This document shows, piece after piece, positions 29,619 to 37,696 of a stretch of DNA of 64,000 bases. The DNA is taken from NCBI RefSeq assembly GCF_029714405.1, contig NZ_CP121650.1, positions 1 to 64,000 on the forward strand, written 5' to 3'. The translations under genes and the position numbers were made by a program. Below the pieces are notes generated by a model. It had not been told where the DNA came from and ran no database searches. It saw nothing but the letters and a program-made list of their open reading frames with translations. Origin of the DNA: Bradyrhizobium sp. CB82 (GTDB taxonomy: Bacteria > Pseudomonadota > Alphaproteobacteria > Rhizobiales > Xanthobacteraceae). The number at the start of each line of letters is the position of its first letter. Within the stretch, counting starts at the first letter, position 1.

Positions 29619-30113
29619 ATGAGCAGCAAGCGACGATGCTTTGAGCCGGGTCACAAGCCCAAATGCCTTGTCATCGTTGACGACACCGCCGAATGGGATC
29701 GCGCGGTCTATTACGCCAGCCGCTGGGCGATCCGCGCCGGCGGTGGCGTGGTGATGCTGCGCATCATCGAGACCGAGGACCAGAACCAGCAGTGGCTCGG
29801 TGTCGCCGACATCATGCGCGCCGAGGCGCAGGAGGAGGCCAACGCCGCGCTCGACCGGGCAGCCGGCCGCGCCAACGGCATCGCCGCGATCACGCCCGAG
29901 CGCGTGATCCGGGAGGGCGCCCCGATGGAACAATTGCTGGAGGTTATCGATCAGGATCCGGATATCGCCACGCTGGTGCTCGCCGCCAATCCCGGCGCCG
30001 AGGGACCGGGGCCACTCGTTGCGCTGCTCGCCAACGCGGTCGGCACGTTCCCGATTCCGGTGACGATCATCTCGGGCGAACTGAGCGACCCCGAAGTCGA
30101 CGCGCTGTCGTAG
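29619..30113 (+). CDS. Universal stress protein (UspA-like)
   Basis: The 164-residue product has the Rossmann-like UspA fold: KPKCLVIVDDTAEWDRAV near 12-29 at the N-terminal strand, followed by helix-strand alternation (GGGVVMLRIIETE, IRE...QLLEVI, IATLVLAANPG). The usual ATP-binding GxxGxG(9)GS motif is not obvious (EGPGPLVALLANAVG instead), so it may not bind ATP in the classic way. Family members help cells survive starvation and stress. The frame could start at TTG 29562, but ATG 29619 begins just before the conserved part. It precedes the nfu gene by 147 bases. Confidence 0.75.
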   Translation: MSSKRRCFEPGHKPKCLVIVDDTAEWDRAVYYASRWAIRAGGGVVMLRIIETEDQNQQWLGVADIMRAEAQEEANAALDRAAGRANGIAAITPERVIREGAPMEQLLEVIDQDPDIATLVLAANPGAEGPGPLVALLANAVGTFPIPVTIISGELSDPEVDALS

Positions 30114-30260
30114 GCCTCCCCGCAGATCGGCGCGAGGAAGTTAACTCGCTGATACCGCAGGGAAACTCCTACAACCGCCCCTTGACCGTGCGTTTGGCGT
30201 CGCCATCTGGTACTGAGAGCTCACGCGCCGGCCTTGAACCGGCGACGTCCGGAGAAAACC

Positions 30261-30830
30261 ATGTTCATTCAGACCGAAGCCACCCCCAATCCCGCCACGT
30301 TGAAGTTCATTCCCGGCCGCGTCGTGTCCGATGGCGGCCCCATGGAATTCGCCTCGCGCGAGGCTGCCGCCCGCTCGCCGCTCGCCGAAAAACTTTTCGA
30401 CGTGCCCGGCGTCACCAGCGTGTTCTACGGCAGCGACTTCATCACCGTGACCAAGGCGAGCGGTGAATGGCAGCAGCTCAAGCCCGCGATCCTCGGCGCC
30501 ATCATGGAGTATTACATGTCCGGCGCGCCGCTGCTCGCCGATGGCGTGGCCCCTGATGACGACAATCTCGACGAGCAAGACGAATTTTTCGACGAGGCGG
30601 ACGCCGAGACGGTCGACATGATCAAGGATCTGATCGAGACCCGCGTGCGGCCGGCAGTCGCCAATGATGGCGGCGACATCACCTTCCGCGGCTTCAAGGA
30701 CGGCGTCGTCTATCTCAACATGAAGGGCGCCTGCTCCGGCTGCCCGTCGTCGACCGCGACGCTCCAGCACGGCATCCAGAACCTGCTCAGGCACTTCGTG
30801 CCCGACGTGGTCGAAGTCCGGCCGATGTAA
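30261..30830 (+). CDS. NifU-like iron-sulfur scaffold/carrier (Nfu type)
   Basis: The 189-residue product delivers Fe-S clusters to target proteins. It has an N-terminal Nfu domain (MFIQTEATPNPATLKFIPGR) and a C-terminal NifU-like domain with the cluster-binding pair Cys158-Ser-Gly-Cys161. This two-domain form matches mitochondrial NFU1 and alphaproteobacterial NfuA-like proteins rather than nitrogenase NifU, which has more cysteines. The ATG at 30261 has GGAGAAAACC upstream, which decides the start over the in-frame ATG 30234. An intergenic repeat follows it. Confidence 0.92.
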   Translation: MFIQTEATPNPATLKFIPGRVVSDGGPMEFASREAAARSPLAEKLFDVPGVTSVFYGSDFITVTKASGEWQQLKPAILGAIMEYYMSGAPLLADGVAPDDDNLDEQDEFFDEADAETVDMIKDLIETRVRPAVANDGGDITFRGFKDGVVYLNMKGACSGCPSSTATLQHGIQNLLRHFVPDVVEVRPM

Positions 30831-30832
30831 TC

Positions 30833-30916
30833 GAGCGCGAATGGCGCGTAGCGAATGGCGAATGGAACTCCGATCGATTAGACTATTCGCCGTTCACCAC
30901 TCGCCATTCGCTTTTT
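30833..30916. repeat. Inverted repeat with GCGAATGGCGA arms
   Basis: An 11-bp perfect arm at 30851-30861 (GCGAATGGCGA) pairs with 30901-30911, with further GAATGG/CCGTTC-like words between. The element fills the whole gap between nfu and tsaB and ends one base before the tsaB start, so it may affect tsaB translation. The GAATGGCGAAT words recur in rhizobial intergenic repeats. Confidence 0.6.
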
Positions 30917-30917
30917 C

Positions 30918-31613
30918 ATGTTGATCCTCGCCATCGATACTGCACTCGACGCCTGCGCGGCCGCCGTGCTCGACACCGGGGCCGCTGCGCTGCTTGCGCA
31001 GGAATCGCTCGCGATGAAGCGCGGGCATGCGGAAGCGCTGATGCCGCTGATTGCGCGGGTGATGCAATCGGCCGAGCTCAGCTTCACCGCGCTCGACCGC
31101 ATCGCGGTCACGACCGGTCCGGGCAGCTTCACGGGCCTGCGCGTCGGCATCTCGGCAGCGCGCGGACTTGCGCTCGCCGCCGGCAAGCCGGCGGTGGGAC
31201 TGACGACACTGTCGGCCTTTGCCGCGGCCATCGTCAGCCAGAGCAAGACGGCGCCTGTGATCTCCGCCATCGACGCGCGGCATGATCACGTCTATTTCCA
31301 GATCGTCGCCGGCGACGGCAGCCAGCTGGTGCGGCCAAGAGTTGCTGGCATCGATGAGGCGATTGCCGCCTCACAATTCGGCGCGCCGCATCTGGTCGGC
31401 AATGCCGCCAAAATTCTCGCCGATCGCTGGCCGAAGGATGCAGCCCAACCGATCGCCGTCGACCAGCAAGTCGCGCCCGACATCAATTGGGTGGCATGGC
31501 TGGCTGCGGCCGCTGATCCCGGCACCAGGCCGGCACGTCCGTTCTATTTGCGTGCGCCCGATGCGAAACCGGCAGCCATTCCGCCGCTCGCAGCACACGC
31601 CGCAACCCCATGA
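30918..31613 (+). CDS. tsaB: tRNA threonylcarbamoyladenosine biosynthesis protein TsaB
   Basis: TsaB is an inactive paralogue of TsaD that partners TsaD and TsaE to make the t6A base at position 37 of ANN-decoding tRNAs. The 231-residue product has the ASKHA-fold start MLILAIDTALDACAAAV and the family motif TTGPGSFTGLRVGISAARGLA near 65-85. It lacks the TsaD metal-binding HxxxH motif, as expected. Its stop overlaps the next start (ATGA), so tsaB and rimI form a translationally coupled pair, a common arrangement. Start ATG 30918 lies directly at the end of a palindromic repeat with little room for a standard ribosome binding site. Confidence 0.94.
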   Translation: MLILAIDTALDACAAAVLDTGAAALLAQESLAMKRGHAEALMPLIARVMQSAELSFTALDRIAVTTGPGSFTGLRVGISAARGLALAAGKPAVGLTTLSAFAAAIVSQSKTAPVISAIDARHDHVYFQIVAGDGSQLVRPRVAGIDEAIAASQFGAPHLVGNAAKILADRWPKDAAQPIAVDQQVAPDINWVAWLAAAADPGTRPARPFYLRAPDAKPAAIPPLAAHAATP

Positions 31614-32095
31614 TGAATTGGCTCGCCGAATGGTGGCGCGGCCACAGTGTCGTCGTCGAGAGCGCGACCGCGCGCGACGCTGCGCGGCTGGCGCAACTGC
31701 ATGGCGCATCCTTTGCGCGCGGCTGGGGCGAAGCCGAATTCGAAAGCATGGTGAGCGAGCGCAACACGCTGGTGCACCGCTTGCGATTGGGCCGCAAGAC
31801 GATCGGTTTTGCAGTCTCGCGGATGGGCGCGGACGAGGCGGAAATCCTCTCCATTGCCATCGACCAGGCCTATCGCGGTCGCGGGCTCTCCCGCGCGCTG
31901 CTGATGACCCATCTCGGCCACCTCGCCGGCCGCGGCGTGCGCACTATATTTCTCGAAGTCGAGGAAAATAACCGGCCCGCGCGGGCGCTCTACGACCGTA
32001 TCGGATTCATGGTGGTCGGGCGCCGCGAACGCTACTATAAGCAGGCGAACGGGGAACAATTGAACGCACTTCTGATGCGACGTGACTTGTCGTAA
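31610..32095 (+). CDS. rimI: Ribosomal protein S18-alanine N-acetyltransferase
   Basis: RimI is a GNAT enzyme that acetylates the N-terminal alanine of ribosomal protein S18 using acetyl-CoA. The 161-residue product has the GNAT motif A segment SIAIDQAYRGRGLSRALL (about 80-97), followed by IFLEVEENNRPARALYDRIGF near 108-128, the typical RimI motif. Overlap with tsaB (ATGATG at 31610) indicates translational coupling. Either of the two adjacent Met codons could start. fur follows 38 bases downstream, so the three genes may be one transcript. Confidence 0.9.
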   Translation: MMNWLAEWWRGHSVVVESATARDAARLAQLHGASFARGWGEAEFESMVSERNTLVHRLRLGRKTIGFAVSRMGADEAEILSIAIDQAYRGRGLSRALLMTHLGHLAGRGVRTIFLEVEENNRPARALYDRIGFMVVGRRERYYKQANGEQLNALLMRRDLS

Positions 32096-32133
32096 CATCG
32101 ATTGAGCAAAGCGCCCGCCAGGCAGACAACCCT

Positions 32134-32589
32134 ATGACCGCACTAAAACCTTCTTCCGCGACCAAGGCGACCGGCATCGAGGCGCGCTGTGCCGCCACCG
32201 GCATGCGCATGACCGAGCAGCGCCGCGTCATCGCCCGCGTGCTCGCGGAGGCCGTGGATCACCCCGATGTCGAGGAACTCTACCGGCGCTGCGTTGCCGT
32301 CGACGACAAGATCTCGATCTCGACCGTCTATCGCACCGTAAAGCTGTTCGAGGATGCCGGCATCATCGAACGCCATGATTTCCGCGAGGGCCGCGCGCGC
32401 TATGAGCAGATGCGCGACAGCCATCACGACCATCTCATCAATTTACGCGACGGCAAGGTGATCGAGTTCACCTCCGAAGAAATCGAGAAGCTGCAGGCGG
32501 AGATCGCCCGCAAGCTCGGCTACAAGCTGGTCGATCACCGGCTCGAGCTCTATTGCGTCCCGCTCGACGACGACAAGCCGACGTCTTGA
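32134..32589 (+). CDS. fur: Fur family metal-responsive regulator (Fur/Mur type)
   Basis: The 151-residue product is a dimeric Fur-family repressor. The winged-helix region has RMTEQRRVIARVL near 25-37 and ISISTVYRTVKLFEDAGII near 60-78, and the dimer/metal domain has DSHHDHLINLRDGKVIEF. The CxxC zinc-site pairs of enterobacterial Fur are absent, as in alphaproteobacteria. In B. japonicum, this protein binds the irr promoter and controls the Mn transporter gene mntH in response to manganese, so it acts as a manganese/iron regulator (Mur-like). The irr promoter in this window (61290-61328) carries a candidate site. It follows rimI closely. Confidence 0.9.
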   Translation: MTALKPSSATKATGIEARCAATGMRMTEQRRVIARVLAEAVDHPDVEELYRRCVAVDDKISISTVYRTVKLFEDAGIIERHDFREGRARYEQMRDSHHDHLINLRDGKVIEFTSEEIEKLQAEIARKLGYKLVDHRLELYCVPLDDDKPTS

Positions 32590-32663
32590 TGAACAGATCT
32601 TTCGGCGAGCTCTCTTCACCTCTCCTCGTTGGGGAGATGTGACACCGCATCGCACCAGATCAT

Positions 32664-33362
32664 TTGACCCTCAGAGCTAAAGTGCCCATCGATCTCATCA
32701 TCTTCGATTGCGACGGCGTGCTCGTGGACAGCGAGGTTATCTCCTGTCGCGCGCATGCGGATGTGCTCACCCGGCACGGCTATCCGATCACATCGGAGCA
32801 GGTGTTCGAGCGCTTCCTTGGCCGCTCGACGCGGCAGGCCAATCTCGAGATCGAGACCGAGCTCGGCCGCAAGCTGCCCGAGGCCTATCACGGCGATCTG
32901 CAAGACGAGCTGTTCGGCGCGTTCGAACGTGACCTGGAAGCGATCCGCGGGATTCACGATGTGCTCGATCAGGTCAAGCAACGCGTGTGTGTGGCTTCCA
33001 GCGGCTCGCACCAGCGCATGCGCGTGAGCTTGGGGAGCACCTCGCTCCATGAGCGGCTTGCGCCGAACATCTTCTCGGCCTCGCAAGTGAAGAACGGCAA
33101 GCCGGCGCCCGACCTGTTCCTGTTCGCGGCAAAGGAAATGGGCGTGCCGCCCGAGCGCTGTGTCGTGATCGAGGACAGCCTTGCCGGCATTGCCGGCGCC
33201 CGGGCGGCAGGGATGGTTGTGTTCGGCTTTTACGGGGGCAGCCATTGCAGTCCGCACTATGCCGACGTCCTGCGCCAGGCGGGCGCTGACCTGACCTTTG
33301 GCGATATGCGGCAATTGCCGGATCTGGTCCGGAGGGTCGAGGCCGACGCCGTCGTAGGCTGA
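32664..33362 (+). CDS. HAD-superfamily phosphatase (phosphoglycolate phosphatase-like)
   Basis: The 232-residue product is a HAD hydrolase of subfamily IA. The nucleophile motif is FDCDGVLVDSE (Asp15 and Asp17 by the chosen start), the second motif VASSGS lies near 108, and VVIEDSLAGIAGARAAGM near 167 carries the acidic motif. The insert between motifs fits beta-phosphoglucomutase/phosphoglycolate phosphatase types. Substrates of this group are small phosphorylated metabolites, not predictable here. No ATG is suitable; TTG 32664 or GTG 32682 would start it, and 32664 is used. It is followed by a long inverted repeat. Confidence 0.85.
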   Translation: MTLRAKVPIDLIIFDCDGVLVDSEVISCRAHADVLTRHGYPITSEQVFERFLGRSTRQANLEIETELGRKLPEAYHGDLQDELFGAFERDLEAIRGIHDVLDQVKQRVCVASSGSHQRMRVSLGSTSLHERLAPNIFSASQVKNGKPAPDLFLFAAKEMGVPPERCVVIEDSLAGIAGARAAGMVVFGFYGGSHCSPHYADVLRQAGADLTFGDMRQLPDLVRRVEADAVVG

Positions 33363-33379
33363 TTCCCCGCACGCCGGCG

Positions 33380-33470
33380 TCGTTCCGGGGCATCGCGGAG
33401 CGATGAACCCGGAATCTAGAGGTTTTTGGCGCGAGATTCCGGGTTCGATGCTGCGCATCGCCCCCGAATG
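33380..33470. repeat. Long inverted repeat between HAD gene and miaB
   Basis: The left arm (33386-33417, CGGGGCATCG...) is nearly complementary to the right arm (33434-33465), about 32 bp with a few mismatches, around a 16-base loop containing GTTTTTGG. It can form a very stable hairpin. The words CCCGGAATCT and AGATTCCGGG mark an interspersed repeat type. It could terminate transcription from the HAD gene or block antisense transcription. Confidence 0.7.
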
Positions 33471-33552
33471 AGGGCAGGAACGCCTCATTCGCTGGATTTT
33501 CGCCCTTCCAGCCTATATCTGAAGGCCGTTCTCCACCTCAAATCCGGGTTCC

Positions 33553-34950
33553 ATGACGCCGCCGCGCAAGCTGCACATCAAATCATATGGCTGCCAGATG
33601 AACGTCTACGATGCCCAGCGCATGGTGGACACGCTGGCTCCGGAAGGATTCGTGGAGACGTCGAGCACTGAAGACGCCGACCTCGTCATCCTCAACACCT
33701 GCCATATCCGCGAGAAGGCGTCGGAGAAGGTTTATTCCGAACTCGGGCGCTTGCGCGTCGCCAAGGACGAGGCGGCACGCCGTGGCCGCACCATGCAGAT
33801 CGCGGTCGCCGGCTGCGTCGCACAGGCCGAGGGCGAGGAGATCGTGCGCCGCGCGCCTGCCGTCGATGTCGTGGTGGGCCCGCAGAGCTACCACCATTTG
33901 CCGGAGCTGTTGAAGCGCGCTGACCATGACGGCCGCGCGATCGAGACCGAATTTCCGGCTGCCGACAAGTTCGGCTTCCTCGCCCAGCCAAAGCCCGAAA
34001 CGATCCGCGCGCGCGGCATCTCCGCCTTCGTCACCGTTCAGGAAGGCTGCGACAAGTTCTGCACCTTCTGCGTCGTCCCATATACGCGCGGCGCGGAAGT
34101 GTCACGGCCGGTTGCGAAGATTGTCGACGACGTGAAGCGGCTCGCCGACAACGGCGTGCGCGAGCTCACGCTGATCGGCCAGAACGTCAACGCCTATCAC
34201 GGCGAGGGTCCGGACGGACAAAGTTGGCCGCTTGGCAAGCTGCTCGAGCATCTCGCGCAGATTCCCGGCATCGCGCGGTTGCGCTATTCGACCAGCCATC
34301 CCCGCGACGTCGATGACAGCCTGATTGCGGCCCACCGCGATCTGCCCGGCCTGATGCCCTTCGTGCATTTGCCGGTGCAGTCCGGCTCGGACCGGATCCT
34401 GGCGGCCATGAACCGCAAACATACCGCCGATGATTATCGGAAAGTCATCGACCGTTTCCGGGCTGTGCGCCAAGACATTGCTTTTTCATCAGATTTTATC
34501 GTCGGTTTCCCTGGGGAGACTGAGCAAGATTTTTGCGCGACCCTCGCACTGGTCACACAAATCGGCTACGCTGCAGCGTACTCGTTCAAATATTCGGCCC
34601 GGCCGGGAACCCCCGCCGCGGACATGCAGGAGACGGTGTCCCTAGTCGAGATGGACCAGCGATTGGAGCGGCTCCAGGAGTTGATCGACGCGCAGCAATC
34701 GGCCTTCAACAAGGCTGCGATTGGCACAACCGTTGACGTGTTGTTCGAGCGCGAGGCGCGCAATGCCGGCCAGATCGTCGGCCGCACCGCTTACCTTCAG
34801 CCTGCGCATGTGATGGCGTCACCCACCATCATCGGAAAAATCCTGCCGGTTCGGATCGATAGCCTCGAGCGCTACAGCCTGCTCGGCGAGCTCGCGACGC
34901 CTGAGCCCGCGCAGCGGCCCGCTTTATCGCCAATCGCCACTGGAGCCTGA
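33553..34950 (+). CDS. miaB: tRNA-2-methylthio-N6-dimethylallyladenosine synthase
   Basis: MiaB is a radical-SAM enzyme that adds a methylthio group to i6A37 of tRNAs. The 465-residue product has the N-terminal UPF0004 domain with its three auxiliary-cluster cysteines (Cys14, Cys50, Cys88), then the radical-SAM CX3CX2C at Cys166, Cys170 and Cys173, and a C-terminal TRAM domain (about 383-450) that binds t[14 protein letters not shown] near 317 is another radical-SAM landmark. The next gene, a PhoH-type ATPase, starts five bases on, which is a common miaB-phoH-ybeY-corC-lnt operon. Confidence 0.96.
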   Translation: MTPPRKLHIKSYGCQMNVYDAQRMVDTLAPEGFVETSSTEDADLVILNTCHIREKASEKVYSELGRLRVAKDEAARRGRTMQIAVAGCVAQAEGEEIVRRAPAVDVVVGPQSYHHLPELLKRADHDGRAIETEFPAADKFGFLAQPKPETIRARGISAFVTVQEGCDKFCTFCVVPYTRGAEVSRPVAKIVDDVKRLADNGVRELTLIGQNVNAYHGEGPDGQSWPLGKLLEHLAQIPGIARLRYSTSHPRDVDDSLIAAHRDLPGLMPFVHLPVQSGSDRILAAMNRKHTADDYRKVIDRFRAVRQDIAFSSDFIVGFPGETEQDFCATLALVTQIGYAAAYSFKYSARPGTPAADMQETVSLVEMDQRLERLQELIDAQQSAFNKAAIGTTVDVLFEREARNAGQIVGRTAYLQPAHVMASPTIIGKILPVRIDSLERYSLLGELATPEPAQRPALSPIATGA

Positions 34951-34955
34951 AACCC

Positions 34956-36011
34956 TTGCCAAAAAGCGCATCGGATTCGTCTTCGTTCGCTCCCAGCCGC
35001 AAATTTGACCGCGACATGCAAGTTCCGCCCGAAACCCAGGTCGTCATCGACTTCGACGACAACCGCGCCACTTCCGCGCTGGTCGGCCCGTACGGGCAGA
35101 ATCTGGCGCAGATCGAGCGCCGGCTCGGCGTCGTCGTCGACTCCAAGGGCAACCACATCACCATCGGCGGCACGCGCGATGGCTGCGACGCCGCGCGGCG
35201 CGTACTGGAGATGCTCTACGCCCAGGCTGTGAAGGGACAGGATCTCGACCAGGGCGAGGTCGAAGGCGCGATCCGCGCTGTGATCGCGCAGGGCTCGCTG
35301 TTCGAGTTCGACGCCAAGTCGGCCAAGTCGACCTTCGAAAGCATCAATTTGCGCAAGCGCCCGGTGCGCGCGCGCACCGCCGCACAGGATTCCTACATTC
35401 GTGCGCTGAAACGCCACGAGCTGGTGTTCGGCGTCGGCCCGGCCGGCACCGGCAAGACCTGGCTCGCCGTCGCACACGCCGCGCAACTGTTCGAGCGCAA
35501 GGAGGTCGACAAGATCATCCTGTCGCGCCCGGCCGTGGAAGCCGGAGAGCGGCTCGGCTTCCTGCCCGGCGATCTCCGCGAGAAGGTCGACCCCTATCTG
35601 CGTCCGATCTACGACGCGCTGTATGACCTGATGGACGCGCGCATCGTCGAGCGCGCGCTCCAGACCGGCGAGATTGAGATCGCGCCGCTCGCCTTCATGC
35701 GCGGCCGCACGCTGACCAATGCCGTGATCATCCTGGACGAGGCGCAGAACACCACCTCGATGCAGATGAAGATGTTTTTGACCCGTCTTGGCGAGAACAG
35801 CCGGATGATCGTGACCGGCGATCCGTCGCAGATCGACCTGCCGAACGGCCAGACGTCCGGCCTGTCGGAGGCGACCCGTCTGCTCGGCGGCGTCGAGGGC
35901 ATTTCGCAAGTTCATTTCACGGCCGAGGACGTGATCCGCCACGAGCTCGTGGCGCGGATCGTTGCCGCCTATGAGGGCTCGGCGCAGCGCCCGGCCGCAG
36001 GCAAGCCATAA
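34956..36011 (+). CDS. ybeZ: PhoH family ATPase (YbeZ-like)
   Basis: This P-loop ATPase partners YbeY in RNA metabolism and is often co-transcribed with it. The 351-residue product has an N-terminal KH-like region (about 45-75, NLAQIERRLGVVVDSKGNHI) followed by the PhoH ATPase domain with Walker A GPAGTGKTWL (161-170), Walker B VIILDEAQNTT near 260, and TGDPSQIDLP near 287. The start is TTG at 34956, since no earlier ATG fits and the miaB stop is at 34950. ybeY begins 55 bases after its stop. Confidence 0.93.
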   Translation: MPKSASDSSSFAPSRKFDRDMQVPPETQVVIDFDDNRATSALVGPYGQNLAQIERRLGVVVDSKGNHITIGGTRDGCDAARRVLEMLYAQAVKGQDLDQGEVEGAIRAVIAQGSLFEFDAKSAKSTFESINLRKRPVRARTAAQDSYIRALKRHELVFGVGPAGTGKTWLAVAHAAQLFERKEVDKIILSRPAVEAGERLGFLPGDLREKVDPYLRPIYDALYDLMDARIVERALQTGEIEIAPLAFMRGRTLTNAVIILDEAQNTTSMQMKMFLTRLGENSRMIVTGDPSQIDLPNGQTSGLSEATRLLGGVEGISQVHFTAEDVIRHELVARIVAAYEGSAQRPAAGKP

Positions 36012-36066
36012 CGAGAAAAACCGGATCGCAAGACGCAAGTAAGCGTCGTCCGTTCCGAACAACACC

Positions 36067-36564
36067 ATGTCGCATTCCAACCTTCCCATGACCGAGGTCC
36101 TCGTCGTTGCCGATTGCTGGCAGGGCGAGCCCGATGCCGAGGGCGTGATCCAGCGCGCCATCGCAGAAGCCGCGGCGATGATCGACGATGACTTTGCCGG
36201 CGCCGAAGTGGCCGTGATGCTGACCGATGATTCCGGCATCCGCACGCTGAACAGCAACTGGCGCGGCATCGACAAGCCGACCAACGTGCTGTCCTTTCCC
36301 GCGCTCCAGCCGGAGGGCGAATGGAAGCCAGGCGATGCGCCGCGCATGCTCGGCGACATCGCCATCGCCTATGAGACGCTGCGGCGCGAAGCGACCGAGG
36401 AACAGAAGCCTTTCGACCACCATTTGAGCCATCTCGCGGTGCACGGTTTCCTGCACCTGATCGGCTACGACCACGAAAACGACGCTGACGCGGAGGAGAT
36501 GGAGGGGCTCGAACGGGACGTCCTGGCCCAGCTCGGTATCCCAGACCCCTATGCAGAGCGCTGA
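36067..36564 (+). CDS. ybeY: Endoribonuclease YbeY
   Basis: YbeY is a single-strand-specific endoribonuclease needed for 16S rRNA 3' end maturation and ribosome quality control, and in rhizobia for symbiosis and sRNA control. The 165-residue product has the zinc motif HGFLHLIGYDH with His126, His130 and His136. DDSGIRTLNSNWRGID and PTNVLSFP near 55-77 are also conserved. The ATG at 36067 is preceded by CGAACAACACC, a weak site. The next frame starts 14 bases before the ybeY stop, indicating coupling. Confidence 0.95.
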   Translation: MSHSNLPMTEVLVVADCWQGEPDAEGVIQRAIAEAAAMIDDDFAGAEVAVMLTDDSGIRTLNSNWRGIDKPTNVLSFPALQPEGEWKPGDAPRMLGDIAIAYETLRREATEEQKPFDHHLSHLAVHGFLHLIGYDHENDADAEEMEGLERDVLAQLGIPDPYAER

Positions 36565-37696
36565 CGGATGGATCGAGATGGCGGATTCCGAACCAATCCA
36601 TGACAATCCGCGAAACACCCGCAACCTGCCCGCGGTGGTGCAGCCGGGCGAGGTCCCGCGTCCGGCCGCCGAAGGCTGGCTGATCCGCGCCATCCGCACG
36701 TTGTTCGGCTGGAAGGCGGGCTCGGTCCGCGACGATCTCCAGGTCGTGCTCGACGCCACGACGCCTGACGATGCCGGCTTCTCCGCCGTCGAGCGCACCA
36801 TGCTGCGCAACATCCTCAACCTGCATGAGCGCCGCATCGCCGACGTCATGGTGCATCGCGCCGACATCATCGCGGTGAAGCGCGACATCCCGCTCGGCGA
36901 GCTGATGGACCGCTTCGAGAGCGCGGGCCACTCCCGCTTCGTGGTCTACAACGAGACGCTCGACGATCCCGTCGGCATCGTGCATATCCGCGATCTCCTG
37001 ACCTTCATGACGGCCAAGGCCCGCGTCTCGGAAGCCACCAAGACCAAGCGCAAGAAGCCGCTGCCCGCCGGCCTCGATTTGCGCGCCGTCGATCTCGCGC
37101 TGCCGCTGCACGAAGCCAACATCATCCGCAAGCTCCTGTACGTGCCGCCCTCGATGCGGGCAATCGACCTGCTCGCGCAGATGCAGGCCTCGCGCATCCA
37201 TCTCGCGCTCGTGGTCGACGAATATGGCGGCTCCGACGGGCTGGTCTCGCTCGAGGATATCGTCGAGCAGATCGTCGGCGAGATCGACGACGAGCACGAC
37301 AGCGACGAGCCGCCGTCGATCGTGCGGCAAGCAGACAATTCCTTCATCGCCGATGCGCGCGCTAGCCTCGACGACGTCCGCTCCGTGATCGGCGAGGATT
37401 TCGTTACCGGCGAAGCGGGTGAAGAGGTCGAGACGCTCGGCGGCTATCTGGTCAGCTTCGTCGGCCGCCTGCCTGTGCGCGGCGAGGTGATCTCCGGCCC
37501 CGGCAATTACGAGGTCGAGGTGCTCGACGCCGATCCGCGCCGCGTCAAGCGCCTGCGCATCGCGGCTCGCAAGGAACGTCCGGCCCCGCGCACCCAGCGC
37601 GAAAGCCGCCGCCGCGAGGCGACGCCCGATCAGGGCACGACGCCATCCGGTGACACACCCAATCCGCCGCCCGGCGACGGAGCCGGCCCGCAGTGA
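36551..37696 (+). CDS. CorC/HlyC-type CBS-domain protein (hemolysin family)
   Basis: The 381-residue product has an N-terminal tail, two CBS domains (about 90-140, IADVMVHRADIIAVKRDIPL, and 170-230, LYVPPSMRAIDLLAQM), and a C-terminal CorC_HlyC domain (about 270-340). Family members are soluble proteins linked to magnesium/cobalt efflux or envelope function. The C-terminal 40 residues are charged and proline rich. It can start at ATG 36551 (overlapping ybeY by 14 bases) or ATG 36578, which has GGATGG a few bases upstream; the first is annotated. Its stop overlaps the lnt start (GTGA at 37693). The operon context supports an envelope-related role. Confidence 0.87.
   Translation: MQSADGWIEMADSEPIHDNPRNTRNLPAVVQPGEVPRPAAEGWLIRAIRTLFGWKAGSVRDDLQVVLDATTPDDAGFSAVERTMLRNILNLHERRIADVMVHRADIIAVKRDIPLGELMDRFESAGHSRFVVYNETLDDPVGIVHIRDLLTFMTAKARVSEATKTKRKKPLPAGLDLRAVDLALPLHEANIIRKLLYVPPSMRAIDLLAQMQASRIHLALVVDEYGGSDGLVSLEDIVEQIVGEIDDEHDSDEPPSIVRQADNSFIADARASLDDVRSVIGEDFVTGEAGEEVETLGGYLVSFVGRLPVRGEVISGPGNYEVEVLDADPRRVKRLRIAARKERPAPRTQRESRRREATPDQGTTPSGDTPNPPPGDGAGPQ

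Noticed and set aside
30261..30830. Nitrogenase-specific NifU
   Set aside because: Only the C-terminal CxxC pair is present and no nif genes are nearby, so it is a general Nfu carrier.
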